Shown one piece after another: positions 1 through 7,893 of a DNA stretch of 40,959 nucleotides. A program made the position numbers and the translations under genes. How positions within the stretch are numbered: position 1 is the stretch's first letter; each line of letters begins with the position of its first letter. A model generated the notes under the pieces. It ran no database searches and was not told the origin of the DNA. It was given only the letters and a program-made list of their open reading frames with translations. This DNA is from Bacillota bacterium (GTDB lineage: Bacteria > Bacillota > Clostridia > Acetivibrionales > JANLFN01), in the NCBI GenBank assembly GCA_023397675.1, contig JAEWTV010000099.1, positions 1 through 40,959 of the forward strand, written 5' to 3'.

Positions 1-29
1 AATAATGAACGGATTCAACTAAAAACAAA

Positions 30-58
30 ACTGACGCCACTTGAAAAACGACGTCAGT
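30..58. repeat. 7-bp inverted repeat in a gene-free left edge
   Basis: ACTGACG at 30-36 is the exact reverse complement of CGTCAGT at 52-58, with a 15-nt loop. No T-run follows, so it is a poor intrinsic terminator. It may belong to the 3' flank of a gene cut off at the left edge. The rest of 1-213 holds no convincing gene. Confidence 0.4.
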
Positions 59-121
59 CTGCTTAATTTTAATTAATTCTACGATAGACCCTTTTAAAGT
101 ATGTCTTTTGATGTGGGTTCA

Positions 122-156
122 GTCCAAAAATTTTGGGACAGCCTTTTTTATTTTTG
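122..156 (+). terminator. possible terminator or insertion-sequence end
   Basis: A nearly palindromic 18-mer beginning GTCC and ending GGGAC is followed by AGCC and a T-rich run. It could terminate an upstream plus-strand gene. The TTTTGGGACAGCC string also resembles the terminal repeats of some clostridial insertion sequences, but no partner end or transposase is visible. Confidence 0.3.
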
Positions 157-213
157 TTAAGTAAAACCACAGTAGTTGGACATACTAATAAAAACAGTAT
201 GAGGTCTTTAAAT

Positions 214-939
214 ATGTCAACTAAGCTTGAAAATACATACAGCAAATTCCTTAATTCTTTCAGAACTGTAATTAATCCTTTCAAAAAAGCACTGATTGTA
301 ACCGAATGCAAGGTTCATAAGTTTATTAATTTTCAGGCGCTTGAAATACTAAAGAATGATGGGTTCGAGGATGCTTATACCTTTTTCTCGGATTATATAG
401 CCCAGATTAATGAAGGGGTTTTTTGGGCAGATCAAAACTTCAGAAGTATGGGTCACTTTTATAATCCATATACAGGAATAGGGCTTTATGGAAACAGGAA
501 TGCCATATCCTTAGCTGTAGAGTATTACGATAAGGCTTTAGCCTACTGGAAATACGGCGATTTGGATAAATCTATGTTCTTTCTGGGTGCGGCGGTACAT
601 CTTGTGCAGGATGTTGCGGTTCCCCAGCATGCAAATATAAGACTTCTTGACAGTCACAGGCGTTATGAAAATTTTATCAGAAGAAACTATAAGCGCGCAA
701 AGGAATTTCTAGCTGATGAAAAAGGCTATTACTACATGCACAGCATAAGTGAAGCGGTTAAATGTAATGCACGCTGCTCTATTAAAATTTATTCAAGGCT
801 TAGGAACATAAAAGATCAGGAAAAAAGATTCTATGTGATAACCAAATTTATTCTCCCCCTCGCTCAAAAATCAACCGCAGGATGCTTTATCATGTTTTAT
901 AAGGATGTTGTCAAACCTGAATTCAAAGCTACTTTCTAA
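214..939 (+). CDS. zinc-dependent phospholipase C-like protein
   Basis: This 241-residue protein matches the N-terminal catalytic domain of the clostridial alpha-toxin/Bacillus phospholipase C family (zinc-binding, all-helical). Visible zinc-ligand candidates are H35, D73, H81, H129, D133, H139, H148 and E152. The H-x3-D-x5-H block and the final H-x3-E follow the family order. There is no signal peptide, no C-terminal C2-like domain, and no tryptophan at the mature N terminus as in secreted toxins, so a cytoplasmic or divergent hydrolase is more likely than a toxin. The ATG at 214 is chosen because TGAGGT lies 8 nt upstream; upstream starts at 133 (TTG) and 199 (ATG) lack a ribosome site. It stands alone, with about 115 bp before the next gene. 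Family assignment is firm; substrate is unknown. Confidence 0.8.
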   Translation: MSTKLENTYSKFLNSFRTVINPFKKALIVTECKVHKFINFQALEILKNDGFEDAYTFFSDYIAQINEGVFWADQNFRSMGHFYNPYTGIGLYGNRNAISLAVEYYDKALAYWKYGDLDKSMFFLGAAVHLVQDVAVPQHANIRLLDSHRRYENFIRRNYKRAKEFLADEKGYYYMHSISEAVKCNARCSIKIYSRLRNIKDQEKRFYVITKFILPLAQKSTAGCFIMFYKDVVKPEFKATF

Positions 940-981
940 ACAAATCATTTCCAAAAATAATAATTAATTTCACTTTTACTA

Positions 982-1010
982 TTGATTAAAAAAAATCTAT
1001 TTGCTATTAT
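982..1010 (+). promoter_or_regulatory. sigma-A promoter of the TetR-MMPL operon
   Basis: TTGATT at 982-987 and TATTAT at 1005-1010 are 17 bp apart, and TGC precedes the -10 (extended -10). The expected start near 1017 sits just before the palindrome at 1023-1034. Confidence 0.7.
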
Positions 1011-1022
1011 GAAGAAAAGAAT

Positions 1023-1034
1023 GAATATACATTC
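1023..1034. promoter_or_regulatory. putative TetR operator
   Basis: GAATATACATTC is a 10/12 palindrome located just after the predicted transcription start and before the ribosome site of the TetR gene. This position suits autorepression. Assignment to the adjacent regulator is inference. Confidence 0.5.
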
Positions 1035-1056
1035 GATTCTATAAGGAGTGATATCA

Positions 1057-1740
1057 TTGCCTTACAAGCCGACGTCTGCGGTTAAGGAACGTATGGATGC
1101 AAAAAGAGACCATATTTTAAATACATCGATAAAAGTATTTACAACAAAGGGATATAACAATACTACAATGAAAGATCTCATTGACGCAGCAGGAATATCT
1201 GTAGGATCATTTTATTTTTATTTTAAAAGCAAGGCACAGCTCTTTGAAATTCTGTATGACAAAATGTCAGGTCTTCTTTTCAAAGTGCTTAAGAATATTT
1301 TCAAGGATTATGATCAAGACATATCCAAAAGGTTTTGTATGGGAATTACTACCACGCTTATGACTTTTCAGTATAATCACGAACTTGCAAGAATTATGAT
1401 GGTAGAAGCTGTAGGCTTGAATCCTGTATTTGAGAAGAAAAGGACAGAAGCTACAAGAATGTTTGTGGATTTTTCAGCTGAGGAGATGAGGAAACTTATT
1501 AAGCTAGGCAAACTTGAAGATATGGATGTTGAGGTAGTATCCATGGCCTTTATCGGTACTATCTATAACGTAACACTGGAATGGTTTTCACAAGCATCCG
1601 AAAGAAAGCTGACAGATTGTGCCTATCCTCTTATTAAATATAATCTTCAGGCATTTAAGATTGATTTTAACGAAAATGAAATAAAGGAATATATAAATGA
1701 GGCATTAAAGCAGAATTGTTGTTTTTGTGGGGAGGAATAG
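1057..1740 (+). CDS. TetR/AcrR family transcriptional regulator
   Basis: A 227-residue regulator with a canonical N-terminal TetR helix-turn-helix at about residues 18-60, containing TTMKDLIDAAGISVGSFYFY. The helical C-terminal ligand/dimer domain is not diagnostic of a ligand. The start is TTG at 1057, placed 9 nt after AAGGAG; an in-frame GTG at 1048 overlaps that ribosome site and is rejected. It ends 3 nt before the MMPL exporter, so the two are almost certainly co-transcribed. This is the usual arrangement of a local repressor that senses a compound and controls the pump exporting it. A near-palindrome in the leader is the likely operator. Confidence 0.9.
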   Translation: MPYKPTSAVKERMDAKRDHILNTSIKVFTTKGYNNTTMKDLIDAAGISVGSFYFYFKSKAQLFEILYDKMSGLLFKVLKNIFKDYDQDISKRFCMGITTTLMTFQYNHELARIMMVEAVGLNPVFEKKRTEATRMFVDFSAEEMRKLIKLGKLEDMDVEVVSMAFIGTIYNVTLEWFSQASERKLTDCAYPLIKYNLQAFKIDFNENEIKEYINEALKQNCCFCGEE

Positions 1741-1743
1741 AGT

Positions 1744-4700
1744 TTGTTTAACAAATTAATTGATTTTATCAGAAAATTTAAATGGCCTATAGTTATATTC
1801 TGGGTGCTGCTGGCTGCTGTGATTGTGTGGCAGGCCCCCAAGCTGTCGGATGTTGCAAAGACAGATTCACAAAGTTTTTTCCCTGAAAATACTGAAGCAG
1901 TAAAGTTTGGTAAGCTGCTTAATGAGCTTTACCCGGGAAAAAACAGCGGGAGTTCTTTGTTTGTTGTATTTGAAAGACAGCAGGGCTTAAACGACAGTGA
2001 CAGAGACTATGCGGTAAAGCTTGAAAAATTCTTGACTGATAACAAGAGTAAACTGGATATTAAATCTATCAGTTCACCTTTCTCAAATAAGGATTTGGAA
2101 GCCGCAATGATCAGTAAAGATAAGAAGGGTGCACTTTTGGAGGTAAACCTCACTTCACCTGGCTATAAAGAGCAGACTAATGAAATTGTCAAGGAAATAA
2201 GAAGTTATATTCAGGAGCCTGAAAAAGCAGGTTTGGGTATTACTCCTCCGGCTATTCCTTCCGGACTGTCTGCAAATGTTACAGGAGAAGCCGCTTTTGG
2301 GCAGGAAGAGATTGATAATGTAAATGATAGCCTTGGTTTGACCTTTATGATAACCATTTTACTGGTTGTTCTTATACTGATAATTATATACAGGTCACCT
2401 ATAGCGCCTATTCTTCCTCTTTTGACAATAGGAATGTCCTTCCTTATTTCAAGAGGGCTTATAGCTTATCTTACTACAGTCGGTCTCAAGGTATCATCTT
2501 TTACTGAACAGTTCCTAGTTGCGGTGTTGTTCGGTGCAGGCACCGATTACTGTCTGCTCCTTATATCCAGGTTCAGGGAGGAAATAGTTTCGGAAAAGGC
2601 ACCTAAAGAAGCGCTCAAAGCTGCTTATCCCCATACAGGTAAAGCTATTATCTCAAGCGGGGGAACTGTAATAATTGGATTCCTTTGCATGGTATTGGCT
2701 ACTTTTGGTTTATATAATACAACAGGACCAAGTATTGCAATAGGTGTAACTATTACAATACTTGCAGTACTTACTTTAACACCTGCCCTAATATCAATAT
2801 TCGGTGAAAGTATCTTCTGGCCTGCACATCCTTCAAAGAATATTGAAAAGGAAAAGGCAGGCAGCCCATTCTGGAACAAACTTGCTGAGCTGGTTACAAG
2901 AAAGCCTGTAAGGTTGATACTTATTTGCCTTGTTGCCGTATTGCCGTTTATTGTGCTTACGGGCAGCATACGCAGCAACTATGATACATTAGGAGAACTT
3001 CCTAAAAAGTCTGATGCTATATTAGGTTTTGATGTAATAAAAAAACACTTCGCGCAGGGTGAAATGATGCCTGTAAGAGTTGTACTTAAATCAGACAAGG
3101 ACCTTTGGTCCAATGAATCCTTAAAAACTGTGGATGACATAGCTCAAAGCATGCTTAAGGTAGACGGTGTAACAAAGGTAAGAACGGCCACCAGACCTTT
3201 GGGTGATCAGATAAATGAAACTAACCTGCAGGGACAGATAAAAATTCTTTCAGACGGGCTTGGAAGCTTAAGCACCGGGCTACAGCCCTTAATGAGCAAC
3301 CTTAATAATCTAAATGCTTTTAAAAGTGGTGTAAACAGCGGTACTGAAGGTTTTAATATGCTTACACAAAAGACTGAGGAAATATCCAATGGAATTTCTG
3401 CAGCAGGCAGTGGTCTGGGACAATTAAGCTCGGGGCAGCAGTCAGCAATTAACGGACTGAATTCGGGACTTCAGGGTATATCATCAGGTGCTGTTCAATC
3501 AAAAAGCGGGGTTGATAGCGTATATAAGGCGCTCCAGAGTGTTGATACGGGACTTACAAATGTATTGGGGCAGCAGCCGGCACTTGCAAACGATCCCAAC
3601 TTTAAAACCGCATACGGAACCATAAAGCAACTGTTGAAGAGCCTTCCAGATCTAAGCTCAAGTCTTGGACAAATAAGCTCGGGAGCAGATTCTTTAAAAA
3701 ATAATGCAGGTAGCGGTCTTTCCAGTATAAAACAAAAATTGGATGAATTACAGAGTGCATTGAATCAACTGGCTACAGGTATAAATGCAATTAACGACGG
3801 GCAGAAAAAAACCCAAAACGATCTTGCTGTCCTGTCAACTAATCTTGCACAGCTGTCCTCCGGCATTCCTGATACAGAAAAACTTGCAAGCATGGAATCG
3901 GGAATAGGGGAATCACAGAAGCTTACAAAGGGATATACCTCGGATGAAAGTGGCTTAAATAAGGTTTTCTATCTTCCGGAAGGTACCCTTGAAAAATACC
4001 CGCAGCTTAAGAGTGCTATGGATGAGTATATTTCACCCAATGGGAAAGGGGTATCCTTCTATGCGATACTTTCATATTCCCCATATACTACAGATGCTCT
4101 AGATACGGTTGATAAAATAAGGGATGCGGTTAAATTCACTCTGAAAGGCACCTCGCTTGAAAATGCGGAGTTTTATATAGGTGGTCCTACCTCAGTCTTT
4201 AATGAATTGAGAGATATGACATCAAAGGATTTTGTAAAAGTTATGTTCTTTGTTCTGCTTGGGATATTTATAGTTCTTGTAATGCTTTTAAGAAGTCTTA
4301 CAGCACCTCTGTACCTTATAATTACCATACTTATGAGTTTTGCAACAACAATGGGTATAAGTTATCTCGTATTCCAGGTACTACTTGGACTTGAGGGCTT
4401 AAGCTGGTCGGTTCCGTTCTTCTCGTTCTGTATACTTGTTGCATTGGGTGTAGACTATAATATATTCCTAATGACAAGGGTCAAAGAGGAATATGTACCG
4501 GGGGATGTAACCGGCGGAACCAAGCGGGCTGTTGCAAGTACCGGTAAGATAATTACCTCCTGCGGAATAATAATGGCAGGAACGTTCGGAGCTATGCTTG
4601 TCTCACCTGTAGCAATGCTTGTCCAGATAGGCTTTACTGCTGTGGTCGGCTTACTTCTTGATACATTCATAATAAGGTGCATACTTGTTCCGTCCATTGC

Positions 4701-4782
4701 AGTTAAAGTAGGTGAGGTCAACTGGTGGCCGGGTACAAAACTTAAGGTAATACCGGTTGATAAGCATGACAAAACAATGTAA
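1744..4782 (+). CDS. MMPL/RND family exporter
   Basis: A 1012-residue membrane transporter of the MMPL (YdfJ-like) branch of the RND superfamily. A first membrane segment at about 13-31 is followed by an extracytoplasmic domain (about 35-190), a helix bundle, a second and much larger extracytoplasmic region, and a C-terminal bundle. The paired proton-relay motifs are GAGTDY (D268) and GVDYN (D904). Residues about 500-720 are rich in Gly/Ser/Leu repeats such as GLxxLSSG, as in YhgE/Pip-like and some MmpL loops, and probably form a long helical or coiled structure outside the membrane. The start is TTG at 1744 after GGGGAGG. Probable role: proton-driven export of a lipid or hydrophobic compound; substrate unknown. 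A strong terminator follows. Confidence 0.92.
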   Translation: MFNKLIDFIRKFKWPIVIFWVLLAAVIVWQAPKLSDVAKTDSQSFFPENTEAVKFGKLLNELYPGKNSGSSLFVVFERQQGLNDSDRDYAVKLEKFLTDNKSKLDIKSISSPFSNKDLEAAMISKDKKGALLEVNLTSPGYKEQTNEIVKEIRSYIQEPEKAGLGITPPAIPSGLSANVTGEAAFGQEEIDNVNDSLGLTFMITILLVVLILIIIYRSPIAPILPLLTIGMSFLISRGLIAYLTTVGLKVSSFTEQFLVAVLFGAGTDYCLLLISRFREEIVSEKAPKEALKAAYPHTGKAIISSGGTVIIGFLCMVLATFGLYNTTGPSIAIGVTITILAVLTLTPALISIFGESIFWPAHPSKNIEKEKAGSPFWNKLAELVTRKPVRLILICLVAVLPFIVLTGSIRSNYDTLGELPKKSDAILGFDVIKKHFAQGEMMPVRVVLKSDKDLWSNESLKTVDDIAQSMLKVDGVTKVRTATRPLGDQINETNLQGQIKILSDGLGSLSTGLQPLMSNLNNLNAFKSGVNSGTEGFNMLTQKTEEISNGISAAGSGLGQLSSGQQSAINGLNSGLQGISSGAVQSKSGVDSVYKALQSVDTGLTNVLGQQPALANDPNFKTAYGTIKQLLKSLPDLSSSLGQISSGADSLKNNAGSGLSSIKQKLDELQSALNQLATGINAINDGQKKTQNDLAVLSTNLAQLSSGIPDTEKLASMESGIGESQKLTKGYTSDESGLNKVFYLPEGTLEKYPQLKSAMDEYISPNGKGVSFYAILSYSPYTTDALDTVDKIRDAVKFTLKGTSLENAEFYIGGPTSVFNELRDMTSKDFVKVMFFVLLGIFIVLVMLLRSLTAPLYLIITILMSFATTMGISYLVFQVLLGLEGLSWSVPFFSFCILVALGVDYNIFLMTRVKEEYVPGDVTGGTKRAVASTGKIITSCGIIMAGTFGAMLVSPVAMLVQIGFTAVVGLLLDTFIIRCILVPSIAVKVGEVNWWPGTKLKVIPVDKHDKTM

Positions 4783-4802
4783 ATAATTTAAAAAACATGT
4801 TT

Positions 4803-4838
4803 AACAACACAAGTCCCCTTATGGGGACTTGTGTTGTT
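4803..4838. terminator. strong bidirectional terminator
   Basis: A perfect 16-bp stem (AACAACACAAGTCCCC with its complement) with a TTAT loop lies between the convergent exporter and kelch genes. T-rich and A-rich flanks allow use from both sides. Confidence 0.85.
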
Positions 4839-4847
4839 ATTATTCAG

Positions 4848-6320
4848 TTATTGATTATTTTGAACAGATGGTATTTCAATCAACTCTCCCCATGGAGAAA
4901 CAGTGCTTCCGATTCTTGCCCTGATCCTATAGGTATGAGTCGTTCTCTGTATTAAATTGGTATGGATATATTGTGTACTCAGCTTGTTGTCTATTACTGC
5001 CCCATCGACTTCAATGTCATAACCCGTGGCCCCTTGTATAACATTCCAGCTTATAACAATTGCAGTTGATGCAGAAACATTTGTTGGTATATCAACATTT
5101 GGTAAAGGTAAGGTTGATACAGTTAAAGGCTGACTCCAATCACTTAACCCATATTCATTTACTGCCCTTATTCTTATGACATGCTCTGTCTCAGGCAGCA
5201 GTCCGTTAACTAAATCTTGAGTGCCTGCAACAGACTTAATAACGCCGTCGAATTCAACATCATAGCTTGTTGCTCCGATGACTGCGTCCCATGTTAAAGT
5301 TAGTGCATCTGGGTTTGGTATTGAGGATGTATTTATAGGTATTGCTGGTGTTAAGTTTAGTTTTTCAAATGTTGTCAGGCAGGTATAGTGATCTGCTCCT
5401 TTACCTCCGGCGACATAAAGATTTCCATTTACAAATGCAGCACTCAAACCATATCTTGGGGATGATAGACTGCAATTAAGGCTTGACCAGGAATCTGTCG
5501 CAGGATCGTACACATCTATTGTATCAAGAATGCCTTGATCATTTTTTCCGCCTATAACCAGTATTTTGTTTCCTGCTGATACTGCTGCAAAGCTGTCTCT
5601 TGCCACAGGCATGGAAGCTTTTTCTGTCCATGTATTTGTTAATGGATTATACTCCTCTACTGTGTTAGTTAATTGACCAGCTATTCTTCCACCCATGACG
5701 TATATTTTCCCATTTACTGTAGCTGCGCTGTGCAATCCTCTTGCAGAAGGCATAACAGGTGTGAACATTGGATCTGAATTAGTGAAATTTCCCGTAGCAG
5801 TATTAAAAACTTTAACTTCATTAGTGCAGTCATATGTGTTTCCTTGACCGCCGCCAAGAATATATATTTTTTCACCTACAACGGCTGTTGCCGGAGCAAA
5901 CGGGAGCTCTCCATAGCCGGATGCAACCCACTGTCTTAAACCAGTTTCAGGATCATAACTATCAACGTTTGTCCTGCTTTCATAATCATAACCGTTACCG
6001 AAAAGGTACAATTTGTTATTGCATGCAGCTGAGGCCCAATTCTCTGTCATGTAGGTATAAGAACCATTTACATTTTGCCAGCTACCAGTTGATCCGATAT
6101 ATTTATCTAGTGAAAAAGGCCATGCATAATTTGTTTGACCGCCAAATGTAAATATATTGTCACCAATTGATTGTACTCCTAAATAAGCCTTGCCTTCCGT
6201 CATCCCTGCGCATGTAGTCCAACCTTGGTCGATAGAAGCATTAGCAGTCAAACTAAATGAGAATAACAATACGAATGAGAGCAGCAATACTAAAGATTTC
6301 TTCATTGTTTTGTAGTTCAT
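4848..6320 (-). CDS. secreted kelch-repeat/fibronectin III protein
   Basis: A 490-residue exported protein. It starts with a Sec signal peptide (MNYKTMKKS, then a Leu/Val/Phe-rich core and a likely cleavage after ANA). About six kelch-type repeats follow, seen as a hydrophobic strand plus GG, for example KIYVMGG, KILVIGG and NLYVAGG, with NTWTEK and DSWSSL between blades; these should form a beta-propeller. Two fibronectin III-like domains close the protein, each with a GATSYDVEFDG or GATGYDIEVDG core strand. There is no anchor, so it is probably released or loosely cell-associated. The start at 6320 is fixed by GGAGG; an upstream in-frame start at 6380 has no ribosome site. Likely role: carbohydrate or protein binding at the cell surface; no enzymatic motif is seen. 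Confidence 0.85.
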   Translation of the reverse strand: MNYKTMKKSLVLLLSFVLLFSFSLTANASIDQGWTTCAGMTEGKAYLGVQSIGDNIFTFGGQTNYAWPFSLDKYIGSTGSWQNVNGSYTYMTENWASAACNNKLYLFGNGYDYESRTNVDSYDPETGLRQWVASGYGELPFAPATAVVGEKIYILGGGQGNTYDCTNEVKVFNTATGNFTNSDPMFTPVMPSARGLHSAATVNGKIYVMGGRIAGQLTNTVEEYNPLTNTWTEKASMPVARDSFAAVSAGNKILVIGGKNDQGILDTIDVYDPATDSWSSLNCSLSSPRYGLSAAFVNGNLYVAGGKGADHYTCLTTFEKLNLTPAIPINTSSIPNPDALTLTWDAVIGATSYDVEFDGVIKSVAGTQDLVNGLLPETEHVIRIRAVNEYGLSDWSQPLTVSTLPLPNVDIPTNVSASTAIVISWNVIQGATGYDIEVDGAVIDNKLSTQYIHTNLIQRTTHTYRIRARIGSTVSPWGELIEIPSVQNNQ

Positions 6321-6347
6321 AATACGCCTCCTGTGTAGTTTTTGTCT

Positions 6348-6397
6348 AATAATAGGCCTGCCTATAGGAAAATATGTCAATATATTGATACATTATA
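6348..6397 (-). promoter_or_regulatory. promoter/operator region of the kelch gene
   Basis: On the minus strand a TATAAT lies at 6397-6392. A perfect 12-bp palindrome, TCAATATATTGA, covers 6377-6388 just downstream, where a repressor would block the start. A second imperfect palindrome (TATAGGC/GCCTATTA) lies near 6350-6366. No convincing -35 is seen. Confidence 0.35.
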
Positions 6398-6572
6398 TAT
6401 CGTACTACTGGAAATGTTTGTTATAGTTCCAGGGGACTGAATACATCTGGTTATTAAGAAGTGTATAAAATGGGTTTATTATCCTATTTACAATTTATAT
6501 GTTTATGTAAAAGACAGGTTAGCAGCATCATACATTTGAATCAAATCCGGATTTCAAGCATATTCTGATAAT

Positions 6573-6655
6573 ATAAGATGAAGAAAATGCTATACACGTT
6601 TGTATCCAAGAAGCCGGATACAAACGTTAAAAGTATCGAAATTTCTTCATCTTAT
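6573..6655. repeat. large nested hairpin element
   Basis: Outer arms ATAAGATGAAGAAA (6573-6586) and its exact complement (6642-6655) give a 14-bp stem. Inner arms ACGTTTGTATCC (6596-6607) and GGATACAAACGT (6616-6627) give a 12-bp stem with an 8-nt loop. A short ATAC/GTAT pairing lies between them. There is no T-run. The gene-free stretch 6321-6760 holds this element, the hairpin at 6666-6700 and promoter sequences, but no gene I can support. Confidence 0.75.
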
Positions 6656-6665
6656 GAATCAATGA

Positions 6666-6700
6666 ATATATGCTGCATAAAAATTTAATGCAGCATATAT
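6666..6700. repeat. 13-bp hairpin
   Basis: A perfect 13-bp stem centred on ATATGCTGCAT with a 9-nt A/T loop lies ten bases after the large nested hairpin and about 60 bp before the ATPase start. It has no T-run, so it may act in the leader RNA or as a DNA site. Confidence 0.6.
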
Positions 6701-6760
6701 AGGTTAAATTTACAGTTAATCCGTTGTCGGGTTGGCTTAATCTCAATGGAGGGATTGAAT

Positions 6761-7843
6761 ATGCCAGAGGGTAAGGTAAAACATGTGTTTCCGGGAGGGA
6801 ATACGTCTCTTGGTTTCTTTAGCTATTACAATTACATAATTGACCCGGATGAGGCCTGCAGAATATTTGTTATTAAAGGTGGACCGGGTGTCGGGAAGTC
6901 TACATTCATGAAAAAGATAGGCAATGAGATGCTTAAAAGAGGCTATGACATAGAGTTCATGCATTGCTCGTCTGATAATAATTCACTTGACGGTGTTGTA
7001 ATTCCGGCTCTGAAATATGCTTTTATAGACGGGACTGCTCCGCATATCGTAGATCCGAAGTTCCCGGGTGCAGTCGATGAAATAATAAATTTCGGCGAAT
7101 ACTGGAATGAAGAGGGAATAAAGCAAAACAGGAAAGAAGTAATAAATGACAGCAGAGAAGCAACAAGATATTTCAACCGTGCCTATAAGTACCTGAAAGC
7201 TGCGGCTTCAATTTATGAAGACAGTTCTTTTATAAACGGGATAGCTTTGAATAAGGGTAAACTTGATACTAAAATAGATTCACTTATAACTGGTATATTC
7301 AATAACAGGCTCACAGCTGGTATTCCAGGAAAGGAAAGGTGCCTTTTCGCAAGTGCAATGACTCCAAACGGCTATTGCAATTTCCTGGATTCAATACTAA
7401 CAACAAAGTACGTTTATGAACTTAAGGGTGGATTGGCAACAGGAGAGGAAAAAGTTCTGGAAGAGATACATATTGCGGCTGCAAAACGGGGCTTGTTCAC
7501 AGAATCCTACTACTGTGCATTTAGACCGAATAAGCTGGAACACCTTGTAATACCTGAGATGGATGTGTCATTTACAACTTCCAATCCGTACCACTCATCA
7601 AGGGTTAAAAGCTGTGAAACAATTGATATAAGGAACTATCTTGATAAGGAAGTACTTGAAAGATACAACGATGAGTTGTATCAGAACCAGGAGGAATTTG
7701 ATAATCTGCTTTCAATAGCTCTTTTTAATATAAACAAGGCAAAAGCTGTGCATGACAGACTGGAAACTTACTACGTACCAAACATTGATTTTAAGGGTAT
7801 TGATGAGTGCTATGAGAAAACACTTAAGCGGATACTTGGTTAA
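6761..7843 (+). CDS. ATPase with duplicated P-loop module (PRK06851-like)
   Basis: A 360-residue soluble protein of a conserved Firmicute ATPase family without settled function. The first module has an intact Walker A, GGPGVGKST, at residues 40-48, followed by KKIGNEMLKRGYDIEFMHCS. A second module near 217-278 repeats the plan: LKGGLATGEE at the Walker A place, then AKRGLFTESYYC, then VIPEMDV against VIPALKY in the first. The second loop has lost the Lys-Ser/Thr needed for nucleotide binding, so only one site is probably active. The start is ATG at 6761, 7 nt after GGAGGG; an in-frame ATG at 6746 overlaps the ribosome site. The gene is alone between a hairpin-rich leader and a terminator. Confidence 0.75.
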   Translation: MPEGKVKHVFPGGNTSLGFFSYYNYIIDPDEACRIFVIKGGPGVGKSTFMKKIGNEMLKRGYDIEFMHCSSDNNSLDGVVIPALKYAFIDGTAPHIVDPKFPGAVDEIINFGEYWNEEGIKQNRKEVINDSREATRYFNRAYKYLKAAASIYEDSSFINGIALNKGKLDTKIDSLITGIFNNRLTAGIPGKERCLFASAMTPNGYCNFLDSILTTKYVYELKGGLATGEEKVLEEIHIAAAKRGLFTESYYCAFRPNKLEHLVIPEMDVSFTTSNPYHSSRVKSCETIDIRNYLDKEVLERYNDELYQNQEEFDNLLSIALFNINKAKAVHDRLETYYVPNIDFKGIDECYEKTLKRILG

Positions 7844-7849
7844 AATAAC

Positions 7850-7877
7850 AGCCCTGGAAGCGTTTGCTGCCAGGGCT
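7850..7877. terminator. terminator between convergent genes
   Basis: AGCCCTGG and CCAGGGCT form an 8-bp GC-rich stem with a 12-nt loop between the ATPase and alcohol dehydrogenase ends. The T-run is weak. Confidence 0.65.
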
Positions 7878-7893
7878 TATATATTGCTATCAG

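Noticed and set aside
69..311. 80-codon minus-strand reading frame at the left edge
   Set aside because: It overlaps the phospholipase-like gene, has no ribosome site and no recognisable family.
2625..2978. 117-codon minus-strand frame inside the exporter gene
   Set aside because: Antisense to a conserved membrane domain; no ribosome site.
6573..6655. Retron msr-msd or CRISPR-like array
   Set aside because: No reverse transcriptase, cas gene or regularly spaced repeats are present.
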